Below, in pieces: positions 42,668 through 52,457 of a stretch of 64,000 bases of DNA. Origin of the DNA: Geomonas limicola (GTDB lineage Bacteria; Desulfobacterota; Desulfuromonadia; Geobacterales; Geobacteraceae). The translations under genes and the position numbers were made by a program. The stretch lies in NCBI RefSeq assembly GCF_014193675.1, contig NZ_BLXZ01000004.1, positions 186,001-250,000 of the forward strand, written 5' to 3'. Under the pieces are notes generated by a model. It did not search any database and was not told the DNA's origin. It saw only the letters and a program-made list of their open reading frames with translations. Numbering within the stretch: the first letter of the stretch is position 1; each line of letters starts with the position of its first letter.

Positions 42668-42688
42668 TTGCTACATATCTGCTACATA
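42668..42688. repeat. TGCTACATA pair, left arm-type site of element 3
   Basis: Two copies of TGCTACATA, period 11 bp. The 21-bp block recurs at 52393-52413 with one mismatch. Confidence 0.65.
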
Positions 42689-42706
42689 TTTTCGGAGGGG
42701 CATGCC

Positions 42707-44119
42707 TTGCCTACCAAGAGACTGACCGCGACCGCAGTCGGCAACCTGAAGGGGGAGCCGGGGAAACAGGTTAACTACTTCGACACCAAGTTGACAGGAT
42801 TTGGTGTCAGGGTGTCGGCGTCTACCGCGACTTACTTCGTGCAATGCAGGTGCAAGAGCCGGAAAAGCCCTACGGGTAATAGGCTAGAGGTTAGGGAAAC
42901 CCTCGGGAAGGTGAGGCGGGATGAACATGGCAACGTGGACTCTGCCCAGTATGATGAGGTATGTAAGCGCGCCAAGAAGATCTTGGACGATGCGGAGAAC
43001 GACGTCATCCCCGAGGACCGCCGGAGGGAGGCGGAGGCTCATAGGCAGGAAGAAGCGCGGACCAGGAAGATTGAAGAGGCAAAAGACGTTACCCTTGCCG
43101 CCCTATTTGATAGATACCTTGCCATGAAGGAGGCCAAGGGGAAACTCAAGGCTTCCACCGTTGGGCAATACCGGCAGAGCATGGAGACTCACTTCGCTGA
43201 TTGGATGGAGCGTCCGGCCAGGGAGATCACCGGAAGCATGGTAGAGGCTCGACACATCGAAATAGGTAGGGGAAAGATCCAACAGAAATACACTACTCCT
43301 AAGGGTAATGAACGCAAGGGACAGCGTGGTGGCAAAGGGGCCGCAGATGCGGCCATGCGCGTGCTGCGGGCCGTCCTCTCCTACGGTGGGGCTGTGTATG
43401 ATGATGTGTTCCTCAAGAACCCTGTCAGCATCCTATCCAAGACGGACGGATGGTATAAGTTGGACCGCAGGGAAAGCTACATTTCCACCGAGCAGTTGAA
43501 GCCGTGGTTTGAGGGGTTGAAGAAGCTGGACACTGTAAGGACTCGCACCGTACTCACCCTTGGCATATTTACCGGTGCCAGGAAAAATGAGATCCTGCGC
43601 CTGAAATGGTCGGACGTGGATCTTGATCAGGGTGTTGCTACGTTTCGGGAAACAAAGAACGGCAAAATACTCGTTGTACCGGTGGCTCAGTATGCTTTGG
43701 ATGTGCTGAAGGCACATAAGGAAAATTTCTACTCGGGTCCAGAAGGTTTTATATTCCCTTCCTACGGTGTAACCGGGCACCTGCGCGACCCTCGCAAGTC
43801 TTTGGAGAAGGTGACTCAGGAAAGCGGTGTTAACTTCATGCTGCACGATTTCAGGCGCACCTTCCTGACCTTCTGCAATGCGTTGAAAGTTCCGGCTTGG
43901 ACGCAGAAGCGACTTGTGAACCACGCAAAGCCTGCCGATGTAACAGAGGGGTACGTCCAGCACGAGATGGATTTTCTTCGTCAGGACGTAGAAGCTGTGG
44001 CGGCTTATATCCTCGAACACGCCGGGCTTAACGGAACGGCTCCAGAGACTGACAACGGCGGGGAGGCTGGTAAGGTCGTTAACCTAGAGGATCGTAGACA
44101 GAAGAGAAACGCCGCATAG
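42707..44119 (+). CDS. Tyrosine integrase of element 3
   Basis: 470 residues; TTG start at 42707 because GGAGGGG (42694-42700) is well spaced and the nearby ATG is out of frame. An N-terminal DUF4102-like arm-binding domain (VNYFDTKLTGFGVRVSASTATYFVQCR), a core-binding domain (ASTVGQYRQSMETHFADW) and a catalytic domain with FTGARKNEILRLKW (Arg), HDFRRT (HxxR) and a Tyr in TEGYVQHEMD are present. It is not closely related by eye to the element 2 integrase, although both use the same tRNA. Confidence 0.9.
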   Translation: MPTKRLTATAVGNLKGEPGKQVNYFDTKLTGFGVRVSASTATYFVQCRCKSRKSPTGNRLEVRETLGKVRRDEHGNVDSAQYDEVCKRAKKILDDAENDVIPEDRRREAEAHRQEEARTRKIEEAKDVTLAALFDRYLAMKEAKGKLKASTVGQYRQSMETHFADWMERPAREITGSMVEARHIEIGRGKIQQKYTTPKGNERKGQRGGKGAADAAMRVLRAVLSYGGAVYDDVFLKNPVSILSKTDGWYKLDRRESYISTEQLKPWFEGLKKLDTVRTRTVLTLGIFTGARKNEILRLKWSDVDLDQGVATFRETKNGKILVVPVAQYALDVLKAHKENFYSGPEGFIFPSYGVTGHLRDPRKSLEKVTQESGVNFMLHDFRRTFLTFCNALKVPAWTQKRLVNHAKPADVTEGYVQHEMDFLRQDVEAVAAYILEHAGLNGTAPETDNGGEAGKVVNLEDRRQKRNAA

Positions 44120-44336
44120 CAGGATACCCTTACAGAGAAGCAAAAATACTACGCCCGGTTGGCCACGCTGACCGGGTTTTTTCGTCTCTGCATTTTTTTT
44201 GTGGCGAATGACTTGTTTCACAATCGGTCTCTCTATAAGTTGGCAGTACGAGTTAATAACGAAAATTGGAATATCGCAGAGGAGGTGCCGGTATGGGCGA
44301 CCCCAGCCGGGGGAGACATCAATTTTTGGAGTTCCT

Positions 44337-44624
44337 ATGAAGAGTGCAGTAGCGCAGGAAAAAAGACGCGGTAGGCCTGAGGGTAGCAAGAATCGACACC
44401 GGGAGCTTCCGGCAACAATCCATCCGGATCAGCGGCTCACCGTTGCCGAGATGGCGGCCCTAAGTGGGAAGAGCAAAAGCTTTTTCCTGACCAACCTATC
44501 TCTCGCTCGTACAGGACGCAAGCATACGACCATGCCGCCAGTGTCTAAGATCGGGCGGCATCTCCTCTGCCGAGCTGCTGACTTTTTTCAGTGGCTGGAA
44601 GGGAAACAGCTAGATGTGGCCTAA
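44337..44624 (+). CDS. AlpA-like/HTH DNA-binding protein of element 3
   Basis: 95 residues; ATG at 44337 after TTGGAG. The start is basic (KRRGRPEGSKNRHR, like an AT-hook), then LTVAEMAALSGKSKSFFLTNLSLARTGRKHTTMPPVSKIGRHLLCRAADFFQWLEG, which follows the excisionase/AlpA pattern (helix-turn-helix then a wing and a final helix). It probably controls integration or replication. Confidence 0.65.
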   Translation: MKSAVAQEKRRGRPEGSKNRHRELPATIHPDQRLTVAEMAALSGKSKSFFLTNLSLARTGRKHTTMPPVSKIGRHLLCRAADFFQWLEGKQLDVA

Positions 44625-44631
44625 ACGAGAA

Positions 44632-44662
44632 GCCCCCTGGACGGCTGCGGCCGCCAGGGGGC
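44632..44662. repeat. 31-nt GC-rich hairpin
   Basis: GCCCCCTGG (44632-44640) pairs with CCAGGGGGC (44654-44662), with an inner CGGC/GCCG stem. No T-tract follows, so it may be an imperfect terminator or a processing site. Confidence 0.5.
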
Positions 44663-44744
44663 AAGGGGGTACGGCAAATTTGATATTTGAATACTACCTG
44701 CTGGCCTTTTTACGTGCAAGCGTTTCCGCACAAAGGGGGCGGCG

Positions 44745-45215
44745 ATGAAGCAGAAGCCACTCCCGAATGGGAGAAACGCAGTACCCGCCAAAGAACAGTT
44801 CGCGAAGATCACCAAAGAACTCGCCTCATCCGAGGCGTACAATGATTTATCAGCATCTGCTTTGAGGTTGTTGCCTCATATTCTGATGGCAAACGGTGCA
44901 GCGGCGGCACGTGGGTCTAAAGACAGTCACGGGCGTCCGGTGTTCACCTTTACAGCCCGGGAGGCAAAGGAACGGGCGGGCTTGAACTCGGATGCCTTTA
45001 GCCGCGCGAAAGCTGAGTTGGTACTGAAGGGTTTTCTCGAGTGGGTCGAGCATGGTGGCGTCTTGAGCTTAGGGAGTGATTCGCAGGGGAAGCCTTCCAC
45101 TTTTCGACTGAGTGCCGGATGGAGAATTTACCAAGCCGAAACAAAAACTAAGCGGGATACTTCGAAGGCGCGAGAGGCGCGTGCAAGGAAGAGAGCCTGT
45201 TCATCTCCTATGTGA
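44745..45215 (+). CDS. Replication-initiator-like or HTH protein of element 3
   Basis: 156 residues. SASALRLLPHILMANGAAAARG...FTFTAREAKERAGLNSDAFSRAKAELVLKGFLEWVEHGG reads as a winged-helix domain like those in plasmid initiators and phage replication proteins, followed by a basic tail (KREARARKRA type). It lies directly upstream of four iterons (45246-45373). I infer that it binds them; the family is not certain. Confidence 0.55.
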   Translation: MKQKPLPNGRNAVPAKEQFAKITKELASSEAYNDLSASALRLLPHILMANGAAAARGSKDSHGRPVFTFTAREAKERAGLNSDAFSRAKAELVLKGFLEWVEHGGVLSLGSDSQGKPSTFRLSAGWRIYQAETKTKRDTSKAREARARKRACSSPM

Positions 45216-45245
45216 GACGCTGATGTATGGCAAGAATCTAGAAGT

Positions 45246-45373
45246 GTCTGATGGATCAGATGGGGGATCTCTAAAGCCTGTCTGATGGACCAGATAGAAA
45301 AGCAGGTTTCCGAGCCGATAAGCTGGGGGCGCCTGTCTGGCGGGGCAGATAGGTCCCGTCTGAAGCATCAGAT
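45246..45373. repeat. Four 16-bp iterons, candidate replication or partition origin
   Basis: GTCTGATGGATCAGAT (45246-45261), GTCTGATGGACCAGAT (45280-45295), GTCTGGCGGGGCAGAT (45335-45350) and GTCTGAAGCATCAGAT (45358-45373). Each is an imperfect palindrome of CTG...CAG half-sites. They follow an initiator-like gene and lie ahead of 1 kb of non-coding DNA. Confidence 0.75.
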
Positions 45374-46421
45374 GGGAATATGGATTCTAGCCACGGCAAC
45401 GGCACCCTCCCCGCGCCGACTTAGGAGCGCAGGTGGCAATCAATAGCAACGTCCCCCAAATGGAGGGATATAGATCGGAGCGATATGCCCTCAGAACTAA
45501 TACTGGTGCCATGATGGACCCTTTGCCAGCCTCATTCGCGCAAAGCGGTTGGAAGCGGTGCAGGGAAAAGCCTCATGACGCAGAAATCCCACGGTTAACG
45601 CCCTGTCGGATGAGAATGAATACACCCGCAAGGGAGGATGCGAATTCGACAGTTGACCGGCACCCCTCAGGCTGGTCAGTGCAAATGCTGCCCCGCATAC
45701 ATGGAGGAACTGTCACACCTCAACGTGCCGGGGGAGCTTTCCTTTAACAGGCAGCACTCCACCTCCCTAGTGATAGTTCCCCTATTTAAACCTCCCTAGT
45801 TACCCATATAGTGTAACTAGCTGTTGCAACACAGTTTTGCTTGACCTTGCCTCGCATTGTTTCAATTTTACGAAGATTTAATTGCGATTCGGCCTAGGCG
45901 TGATTTAGAAATTCAGAAATTAACGCAAGGGATTCTATCTCGTGACAGGGTCTCCGTCTGCAGGATGCAGTTCTCCCGCGTCACGAACCCAAGGAACCCG
46001 ACCACTTTGGTGCCTACACCATGCGAGCACTCACTGAGCATTCACTGAGCCCTCCATGAGGTGACTTGGGCGACAGATGTATCGTTTGTTGTATCGCGAG
46101 CACATCAGAAGCCCGGTATCCATGCGGGTCTAGCTGTATCGTTTGCTGTATCGGATGGCGTACTAGTTTTGGAAGTCCGGCAGTTTATTTGAAGGCGGTC
46201 CCAGATAAATTTGAAGGGGGAGGGTCGAAAGGGGGTCACGGGGTAGGTGGGGGTAGGGGGCTCCATCAGGGACCGGGCGTGGATCGAAGGGCGGTATGAA
46301 TACGGTGTCAACTCAACCATTGGAGTGAGGATTTGAGAGCGTCTGGAACAACAGGGCATCCCAAAGCAAGTTAGCACACACGGCGCCTACCGGAGCGCCT
46401 CTGCGCTTCCCTGATCCTTTT
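45374..46421. other. One-kilobase non-coding region of element 3
   Basis: No gene that I can support. It holds a 25-bp inverted repeat (CTAGTTAC at 45796-45803 and GTAACTAG at 45813-45820), two ACCTCCCTAGT copies near 45768 and 45790, and two 19-bp direct repeats TGTATCGTTTGYTGTATCG at 46078-46096 and 46135-46153. With the iterons this could be an extended origin. An in-frame 104-codon stretch (45433-45747) shows no protein-like pattern. Confidence 0.5.
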
Positions 46422-49400
46422 TCACGGCTCCGAAATGTCCACTACGACGACAAGGAGCCGACATCGGTCCGCGTCCGGCACAAGCGACACCAAAGAGCTC
46501 TCAAGCTCTGCAGCGGTTGTCGGACGGGAAATGCCGACCGGCAGCTTGGGCATCTTGCGGCCCTTCGCTTCGCCTGACCAGAGGACGAGGTAGACTCCAA
46601 GCCCTTCAGCCTTCGCATCGCGCGCATAAAGGTGGTCAAGCTGGGATCGCCATGCGGTCCAGAGCTCGCTGTGGTAATGATGCTTGACTTCTATCGGTAG
46701 TAGCCTTTCGGGTCCCTGCAGAACCACTAGGTCGCACTCCTTGTCTGCAACCATGTGGTGTTCGACGGTAACGATCAGCTTTTGCGGTTTTACCCTGTTT
46801 TGGAGGTCCTCTGCCAGCAGTCCCGAGCAGTTCTCCTCGCATTTGGGTTTAAGCAGCGTTTTACCTTCCTCGTTCCAGTAGGCCCTGAACCTTTCCCTTT
46901 GTGTCAACCTCAATTCACGCGTAAGGACGCGCAGGTGGTCCACGACTAAGGCAGCAAGATCTCTTGAGGTAGCGGGCGCTCCGTTGCTGAGCGCTTCCAC
47001 CACTTGCTCGGGTGAGGCAAAGCTGAAGCCGGCTTCGCGGAGCTTTTTTGCCTGTTGTGCCCTGTGGTGCCTGATCGAGTCGCGATACCTTTCCAGGTCG
47101 GTGTGAGTCTCCAAACTTTCCAGGATAACGCCAGATTCTGGAGAACTGTCAGAAGCTAGGACCTCAATCAGGTGTGAAACGAACCGCGAAGCGTCCCACG
47201 CATTTTGTCTGCCGACAAAAGTGCCTGTTGGGAGCTCTGCTGGAGGAAATTGCCCCCCGAACGTTGCGATCGCCTCCGCGAGTTGCATCGGGGCCAACCT
47301 CCCCCCTTCTTGAATAATTTCGATCCCACTCCAGCGCGCGGTGGACGACTGTAACATAATGGCCCTCCAGGTGTCGGAGCAGCTTGTGGGATCAATTACA
47401 AATAGCACCGTGCACCAGGTGGCACGTACCTCTATCGACAGCTCTTTCCGGCTCAGTTCGCTCTCCGCGACTGCGCGAGCGGCCTGCCGATCATTGTGCA
47501 GGAGAACCAACGCCAGACTGCGGACGGTGTCATTATCCTCGACTATCCCAGATTCGAGAACCTCTGTTGATAGCTTGACCAAGAAGGGCAGGGAGCCAGG
47601 ATCTTTGCTAAGTTCGTAAAATATAGGGAGTTCACCTTTTTTAGCCGCCGAACAGCGAAGCCAAAGCTCCTTTAGAACAGAGCTCACTTCGCTCGGATGC
47701 TGGGCAACCGTCTCGAGAACCCAGCTGCACAGCGTCTCGCTAAAACCATGGATTTCGGAGTAGGCATTATACTCAGTGATTACCGCCGCGAGACAGTGTG
47801 GTAGCGACTCTACTGGCACCGTTATGCCAGCATCCAGCCGCATAAAAACGGAGAGGGCCAGAAGAATGTGTGCGTTAGGGATGCTTCCGGTCTGCCAGCT
47901 CTCAATGATTTCTTGTTTAGTTGGGATCGAAGGATTTTCGGCATAGGAAAGGAATCCTTCAATGCAGGCGTCAGCGATTTCTGGATTTGCGAAGGATACT
48001 AGGCGTTCTCGCAAATCTGGGATTCCTTCGTCATTACTATAACCTAGGTAGACCTCTAACGCCTCGACAAGGAACTCTTCTGCTGTCCCAGTGCGGATCG
48101 ATGCTAGGTGAGGATGAAACGCCGCAACGTTGTAGGCGCGAACAGCCTTCTCCTTGCGCCCTGCCTTCAGCGCTCTTTTTTGCTGTTTTTTTCGCGATCC
48201 GTCGATCTTGCAGCTCCGCCAATTTCCAAGGGTCTTTCCGACATCAGGGCGGCGGCTCATGAATTCAAAGCCCGCCTCGACAAAAATAACGGACGCCCCT
48301 TCTTCCGGAATATGCCAAAGGTACCTTTCGAAAAGCACCCCGGCTCGAAATGGATCGTCCTCCTTCGCAGCGCAGTCTAGGAAAAATGCGCATGGCGAAA
48401 CCGGCCACACTTCCGCCGGAAGCAGCTTAAAAAGGCCAAAGCACAAAAATGATTCGAGGGATCGCTCCTTATGGGGCACTGTGGAAAGGAGCCTCTGAAA
48501 CAATTCGCCGAATAGTGAGGGTTCTTTTTGGAAGCGCTCGTTTAGGGACGCGAGCACGCCCGCTGAATACCGATCATTGCCGGGGCGGCGATTACTAAGC
48601 CACCCGGATAATCGCTCAATGGATACCGGAGCTGGATGCCTCAAGCGTCGCTCCAGCCATGCATCGAACATCGACCGAAGTTCGTAATAGACTCCGGTTC
48701 CTGCAGTCAGCACAAGTGATCCGCCGTCAAGAAGCTCCTCGAGGTCGGAATCGGCCGGCAGATAAACCAGATTATAGAATCGGCCGAAGGTATGTCTCGC
48801 TCTCTTGACCGAAGCGGCCTGCTTCAAGACGGCCAGCATCTGCTGAGCAAAGCATCCCGCGGAGCGAGTGAAAGAGAGGATGCCTGCCCTCACGTCTGGT
48901 GCGAACTGGTCATAGGATGCCTGTGCTAGATCACAGTCCAGCGCCGCAAGTTGGGCTACATCGTTATCAATGGTTTTCGCGAAAGCAGTCAAAGCCGTGG
49001 ATCTGAGCGAGACGTAATTTTCCGTGGACAAGACCATGTCACGTAAAATTTCTCCATACCCACCGCCAGCGGTGCTGTTCGAGATTGCCTCAAGCGCGGC
49101 GGTTTTGAGGTGCGCCCCCGCAGCCGGGTCCTCGAGGATTCCCCGCACCAGCTTGGACGTATTTAGATTGGCTAGTTCGCGAAAGGAGGCGCGCTCGTCG
49201 CGATGAGAAAGAAACCAGGGGTCACGCAGCCCTCGAAGCCCGCGCCAGATAGCACACTGAACACCCGGAGAGAGTGCACTAGCGTCTCCGTAGGTTGCCA
49301 CCCCGTAGGGGTCACGTTCTACGTAACCCTCGGCAAGGGGGCCCAGCCAGCACATCAGCCAAGCAAACAGGCCGCGGAGTGAAGAAATGGGATTACCGTC

Positions 49401-50375
49401 CGTTCCGCAGATGAGTGCCAGGACTCGATCAATCGGCAGGCCATCGTCGATTCGGGTGGCGAGGTCCTCCGCCGCTAAGAACTCCGCAATGGTCCGATGA
49501 AGTGGTTCAAAACGATCCACGCCTGGGGAGGTAAAGAGCCGCCGCTTCAAGGCCAAGTCGAGGAACCGTCTGCTACCGTCCGGCACGATATGGAGGGCGA
49601 AAAAGTCGTCGTCTGCCATCTCCAATCGGGAAACCCCGACGGTATTGGAGAGAAGCAGAATCGAGCAGGCTGCTCCCGCAGCTTTCCGCAAATCATCGAG
49701 AGCGACGCTAGTCGCCCCGCGTGCTTGGTGCAGGGGATTTGCTTCCTTGAGCAGTTCGGAAACCCCTGTCTGGTAGGCTTCAAACTTGTTGCGCGGTTTC
49801 CGGGTGGTTGCCCACGCACGTGCCAGCAGCTCCAGGGTTTGGGGATTACCAAGTAACCCGGCGAGCCCGGCCGCTTCTGCTTCCTCCACAAATTTGGCTG
49901 GATCGGCAACCACTCCCTGCACGGCGGACAGTACTTCATCACGGCAAAGCGGACAGAGCTCAAGAACCACAATGCGACCGGATGCACTGGCTGCTCTGAT
50001 CACCTCTTGGTCCGTTGATCCGAACCAATCGGCTGACCTGCAGGACAGCCGGAATTTTGGCTTCTTCAAAGCGCAAAGCGCTTTTGCGATCTCCGAAGCG
50101 ATATCCGAACCGCTGGCGACGGCCCGGAACTCGTCAAGCGCATCCAAGAAAAGGGGCTCACCCTCAGCACATTGAGGATCAACCAGAAACTTGCGGACGG
50201 TTGTAAATCCACCCACCGCAGCTTCTTTGAAAAAGGTAGTCTTTCCCATCCCCGGATCGCCCAGTAGGATTATGGCGTCCTCTGTCGCAAATTCGCCATA
50301 GGAACCTTTTAACTCCCTGCTGTTACCAGTGCCGTCGTCTCTTACTTGCAGACTACGGGATAGTACTCCTACCAT
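46422..50375 (-). CDS. Giant STAND/NACHT-like ATPase with C-terminal PD-(D/E)XK nuclease
   Basis: 1317 residues. The ATPase is N-terminal: Walker A GDPGMGKT (39-46), Walker B LFLDALDE (75-82), an SCRSADW sensor motif, and the winged-helix signature FEPLHRTIAEFLAAEDL near 287-303. A long helical-repeat region follows (about 310-1130) as in sensor parts of STAND proteins. The end has a PD-(D/E)XK core: D1215 in ECDLVVL, then PIEVKHH with E1229 and K1231. Defence STAND proteins normally put the nuclease first and the sensor last, so this order is unusual. The ATG has GAGGG upstream. It probably kills or degrades on phage recognition; that is inference. Confidence 0.8.
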   Translation of the reverse strand: MVGVLSRSLQVRDDGTGNSRELKGSYGEFATEDAIILLGDPGMGKTTFFKEAAVGGFTTVRKFLVDPQCAEGEPLFLDALDEFRAVASGSDIASEIAKALCALKKPKFRLSCRSADWFGSTDQEVIRAASASGRIVVLELCPLCRDEVLSAVQGVVADPAKFVEEAEAAGLAGLLGNPQTLELLARAWATTRKPRNKFEAYQTGVSELLKEANPLHQARGATSVALDDLRKAAGAACSILLLSNTVGVSRLEMADDDFFALHIVPDGSRRFLDLALKRRLFTSPGVDRFEPLHRTIAEFLAAEDLATRIDDGLPIDRVLALICGTDGNPISSLRGLFAWLMCWLGPLAEGYVERDPYGVATYGDASALSPGVQCAIWRGLRGLRDPWFLSHRDERASFRELANLNTSKLVRGILEDPAAGAHLKTAALEAISNSTAGGGYGEILRDMVLSTENYVSLRSTALTAFAKTIDNDVAQLAALDCDLAQASYDQFAPDVRAGILSFTRSAGCFAQQMLAVLKQAASVKRARHTFGRFYNLVYLPADSDLEELLDGGSLVLTAGTGVYYELRSMFDAWLERRLRHPAPVSIERLSGWLSNRRPGNDRYSAGVLASLNERFQKEPSLFGELFQRLLSTVPHKERSLESFLCFGLFKLLPAEVWPVSPCAFFLDCAAKEDDPFRAGVLFERYLWHIPEEGASVIFVEAGFEFMSRRPDVGKTLGNWRSCKIDGSRKKQQKRALKAGRKEKAVRAYNVAAFHPHLASIRTGTAEEFLVEALEVYLGYSNDEGIPDLRERLVSFANPEIADACIEGFLSYAENPSIPTKQEIIESWQTGSIPNAHILLALSVFMRLDAGITVPVESLPHCLAAVITEYNAYSEIHGFSETLCSWVLETVAQHPSEVSSVLKELWLRCSAAKKGELPIFYELSKDPGSLPFLVKLSTEVLESGIVEDNDTVRSLALVLLHNDRQAARAVAESELSRKELSIEVRATWCTVLFVIDPTSCSDTWRAIMLQSSTARWSGIEIIQEGGRLAPMQLAEAIATFGGQFPPAELPTGTFVGRQNAWDASRFVSHLIEVLASDSSPESGVILESLETHTDLERYRDSIRHHRAQQAKKLREAGFSFASPEQVVEALSNGAPATSRDLAALVVDHLRVLTRELRLTQRERFRAYWNEEGKTLLKPKCEENCSGLLAEDLQNRVKPQKLIVTVEHHMVADKECDLVVLQGPERLLPIEVKHHYHSELWTAWRSQLDHLYARDAKAEGLGVYLVLWSGEAKGRKMPKLPVGISRPTTAAELESSLVSLVPDADRCRLLVVVVDISEP

Positions 50376-50766
50376 ATGACCCTCTATTTATGCGATATCA
50401 ACGGTGGTTGCGTCAGTCATATCGCCTGGATTTCTGGGGGGCCGATCGACAGCGCGCCCGTCCATTTCATACCACAATTCCGCTCGAGTTCCTACCGCCT
50501 CTTACTGGTAAATACCGTTGCTGCTCCTGACAATGCCAGTTGTGCTTATATCTTCCTTTCTTATAGGGCGAGGTTCGGGGGCCTGATTTGAGGATCAGGT
50601 GTAGATCCGCTATACAGTGGGCGAGGAGGGAAGAAAGGTGAGAATCGCGAGATGGTGTCATTAGGGCTTTAGCCAAGTAGACCATGGCCAAACATATCCG
50701 CTGAGACCAATTCGGGAAGACATCGCAGAGATAATCCAAGATTGCCAGCCGCAAAATTAGTTAGCA
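50376..50766. other. Gene-free stretch between the two NTPase genes
   Basis: 390 bp, no supported gene on either strand. It should hold the promoter of the 1317-residue protein. No clear hairpin terminator for the KAP gene was found. Confidence 0.45.
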
Positions 50767-52110
50767 TTAACTAAATGAAAACAAGAAATCTATTAAGCCG
50801 AAATACTCCTTATTCGAAAAAAAACCATCATTTTGAAAATGTTCAATTGCGAAAGTTCTAGTTTCAGTGCTGTTGAATTGCTCTCCTTCTAAATATTCTC
50901 GTGTGATAGTCCGATCGAAAAATGATGCGCATGTGTATGCTTTATTGGAGAAAGTACTAATAGCAGCGTACCTTGGATTGAATATTAACTCTGCGAATCC
51001 TTTGCAGGTCTCACTTTCTACTTCGTTGTAACCAATACTTCTTCCAAGCTGCGCAGGTGAGAATGTGACGTCATTTTTCTTCCTTTTGAAAAAATATACA
51101 TCTTCCAAAAAACATCTATATAGTAACAGTTTAACTACTAGTTCGTTTATGTATTTGTCACAATTGTCAAGTGATAGATATATTGTGTACCTGGCAAGTA
51201 TGTGTTTAACCCTTCTTGGATTTACAAAATCAGTTGCAACTAAAGTATCTATTAGATAATCAATCTTTTCAGTATGGTTGGCAGAAAAACCGTTTTCAGT
51301 AACAGAATCAATATAATTTATCACAAATTTTTTTATATCGATTGTCTGGTTAGTTGGGATGTGAAATGAATAATTTATTATTTTCTCTAAGTATTCGCTA
51401 CCGTCTATTACGTTGTTGTATTTGCTAGAAATAATCCTCTTTAAGACAAAATCATCAATTCCAAGAATAAATATGCATTTTTTGACTGACAGAAAATGTT
51501 TTATGTTTTCGATTAACTTAACTACTGTCTCTGGTAAGCATCGATCTAAATCATCAACAAATATTATAATACCATTTTCGTCAATAGAGCTTACTATACT
51601 CTGAAAGGCAACTTTTAATTTCTGTGATTCGCTGACCCATCTTTCATATATAGCAGAATTCTCCTCAACAAGTTTAAAAGCCTTTTCAACGTCATTTATC
51701 TCAATTATTTTGCTTGTGACAGATTTTAAAATAGCAGAAGCACCTATGTATGCTGCTACCGAAGCGTATTTCTTTGTGTTTTTCCATAACTCGGTTTCGA
51801 GCGGAAAATCATTTGAAAGGTTAGAAAGTAACGGAAGAAGCAAACTCGTTTCATTTTCATATTCCCAAGCATTGAACCAGAAGGTTTTTCTTGAATACTC
51901 ATTACATAGTAGAGCTTGCAATAGCATCATAAATGAGGTTTTTCCCGATCCCCATCTACCGCATATTCCTAACGTAAAAGGAGTTTCAACGTTGGTAATC
52001 AGTTTGGCAAGCCTAGAAACAGATTCTTGGAAGCCCAATATGTCATTTTTAAAAATGTCACTACTGTCTACTTCGATATGGTTTTCTCTTGATAAGTGCA
52101 GTACGGACAT
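50767..52110 (-). CDS. KAP-family P-loop NTPase
   Basis: 447 residues from the ATG at 52110 (GAGG upstream); an ATG 18 nt earlier is also possible. KAP signatures: ILGFQESVSRLAKLI, Walker A GRWGSGKTSFM, FNAWEYENE, and Walker B IIIFVDDLDRC followed by LGIDDFVLKR. There is no clear transmembrane pair in the usual KAP position, although a hydrophobic stretch (SVAAYIGASAI) lies near 130. KAP NTPases include the phage-exclusion protein PifA. Strongly AT-rich, thus recently acquired. Confidence 0.85.
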   Translation of the reverse strand: MSVLHLSRENHIEVDSSDIFKNDILGFQESVSRLAKLITNVETPFTLGICGRWGSGKTSFMMLLQALLCNEYSRKTFWFNAWEYENETSLLLPLLSNLSNDFPLETELWKNTKKYASVAAYIGASAILKSVTSKIIEINDVEKAFKLVEENSAIYERWVSESQKLKVAFQSIVSSIDENGIIIFVDDLDRCLPETVVKLIENIKHFLSVKKCIFILGIDDFVLKRIISSKYNNVIDGSEYLEKIINYSFHIPTNQTIDIKKFVINYIDSVTENGFSANHTEKIDYLIDTLVATDFVNPRRVKHILARYTIYLSLDNCDKYINELVVKLLLYRCFLEDVYFFKRKKNDVTFSPAQLGRSIGYNEVESETCKGFAELIFNPRYAAISTFSNKAYTCASFFDRTITREYLEGEQFNSTETRTFAIEHFQNDGFFSNKEYFGLIDFLFSFS

Positions 52111-52392
52111 ACGCACCTCGTTCCTCATGGGCTTTAGGGCTTATATTGAAAGCCATACCATCGTAAAATGATGGGATTTTGTCAATACTGAAGTGTAGGG
52201 CGGGGCCGGGTGGGTTTCTGGGGCTGGTATCTGCGCTTCCAGTGGGAGTTGAAGACTTTGAGGAGGCACTGTCAGTCGTGGGTGATTCCTGTCAGCGCAA
52301 GTGCATCGCAACTGAGACCAGCACCCCCTCTGTAGACCGGGTAAGATCGTGGGCATGACCGAGAATGTCAAGTGGGTGCCGCCGGGGTTCAT
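52111..52392. other. Gene-free stretch at the right end of element 3
   Basis: No gene supported; base composition changes from AT-rich to host-like near 52190. Confidence 0.45.
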
Positions 52393-52413
52393 TTGCTACA
52401 TATTTGCTACATA
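52393..52413. repeat. TGCTACATA-type pair, right arm-type site of element 3
   Basis: A copy of the block at 42668-42688 (20 of 21 bases), same orientation, about 45 bp inside the tRNA end of the element. Confidence 0.65.
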
Positions 52414-52422
52414 AAAAGACGA

Positions 52423-52452
52423 AAAGGCCAGTCGCATGGACTGGCCTTTTCG
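52423..52452. terminator. Terminator downstream of tRNA-Ser
   Basis: AAAAGGCCAGTC pairs with GACTGGCCTTTT; it ends the tRNA transcript on the minus strand. Confidence 0.75.
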
Positions 52453-52457
52453 TAAGT

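Larger units (their letters stand above)
42493..52457. mobile_element. Integrative element 3 (defence-gene bearing, tRNA-Ser)
   Basis: About 10 kb between the 57-nt att copy and the intact tRNA-Ser. It carries an integrase, two small DNA-binding-type genes, iterons, a STAND-nuclease protein and a KAP ATPase. The TTGCTACAT-type pair occurs just inside both ends in the same orientation. Confidence 0.82.

Noticed and set aside
45433..45747. 104-codon gene in the non-coding part of element 3
   Set aside because: Composition and residue pattern are not protein-like, and a different frame over the same bases looks equally plausible; it lies among origin-like repeats.
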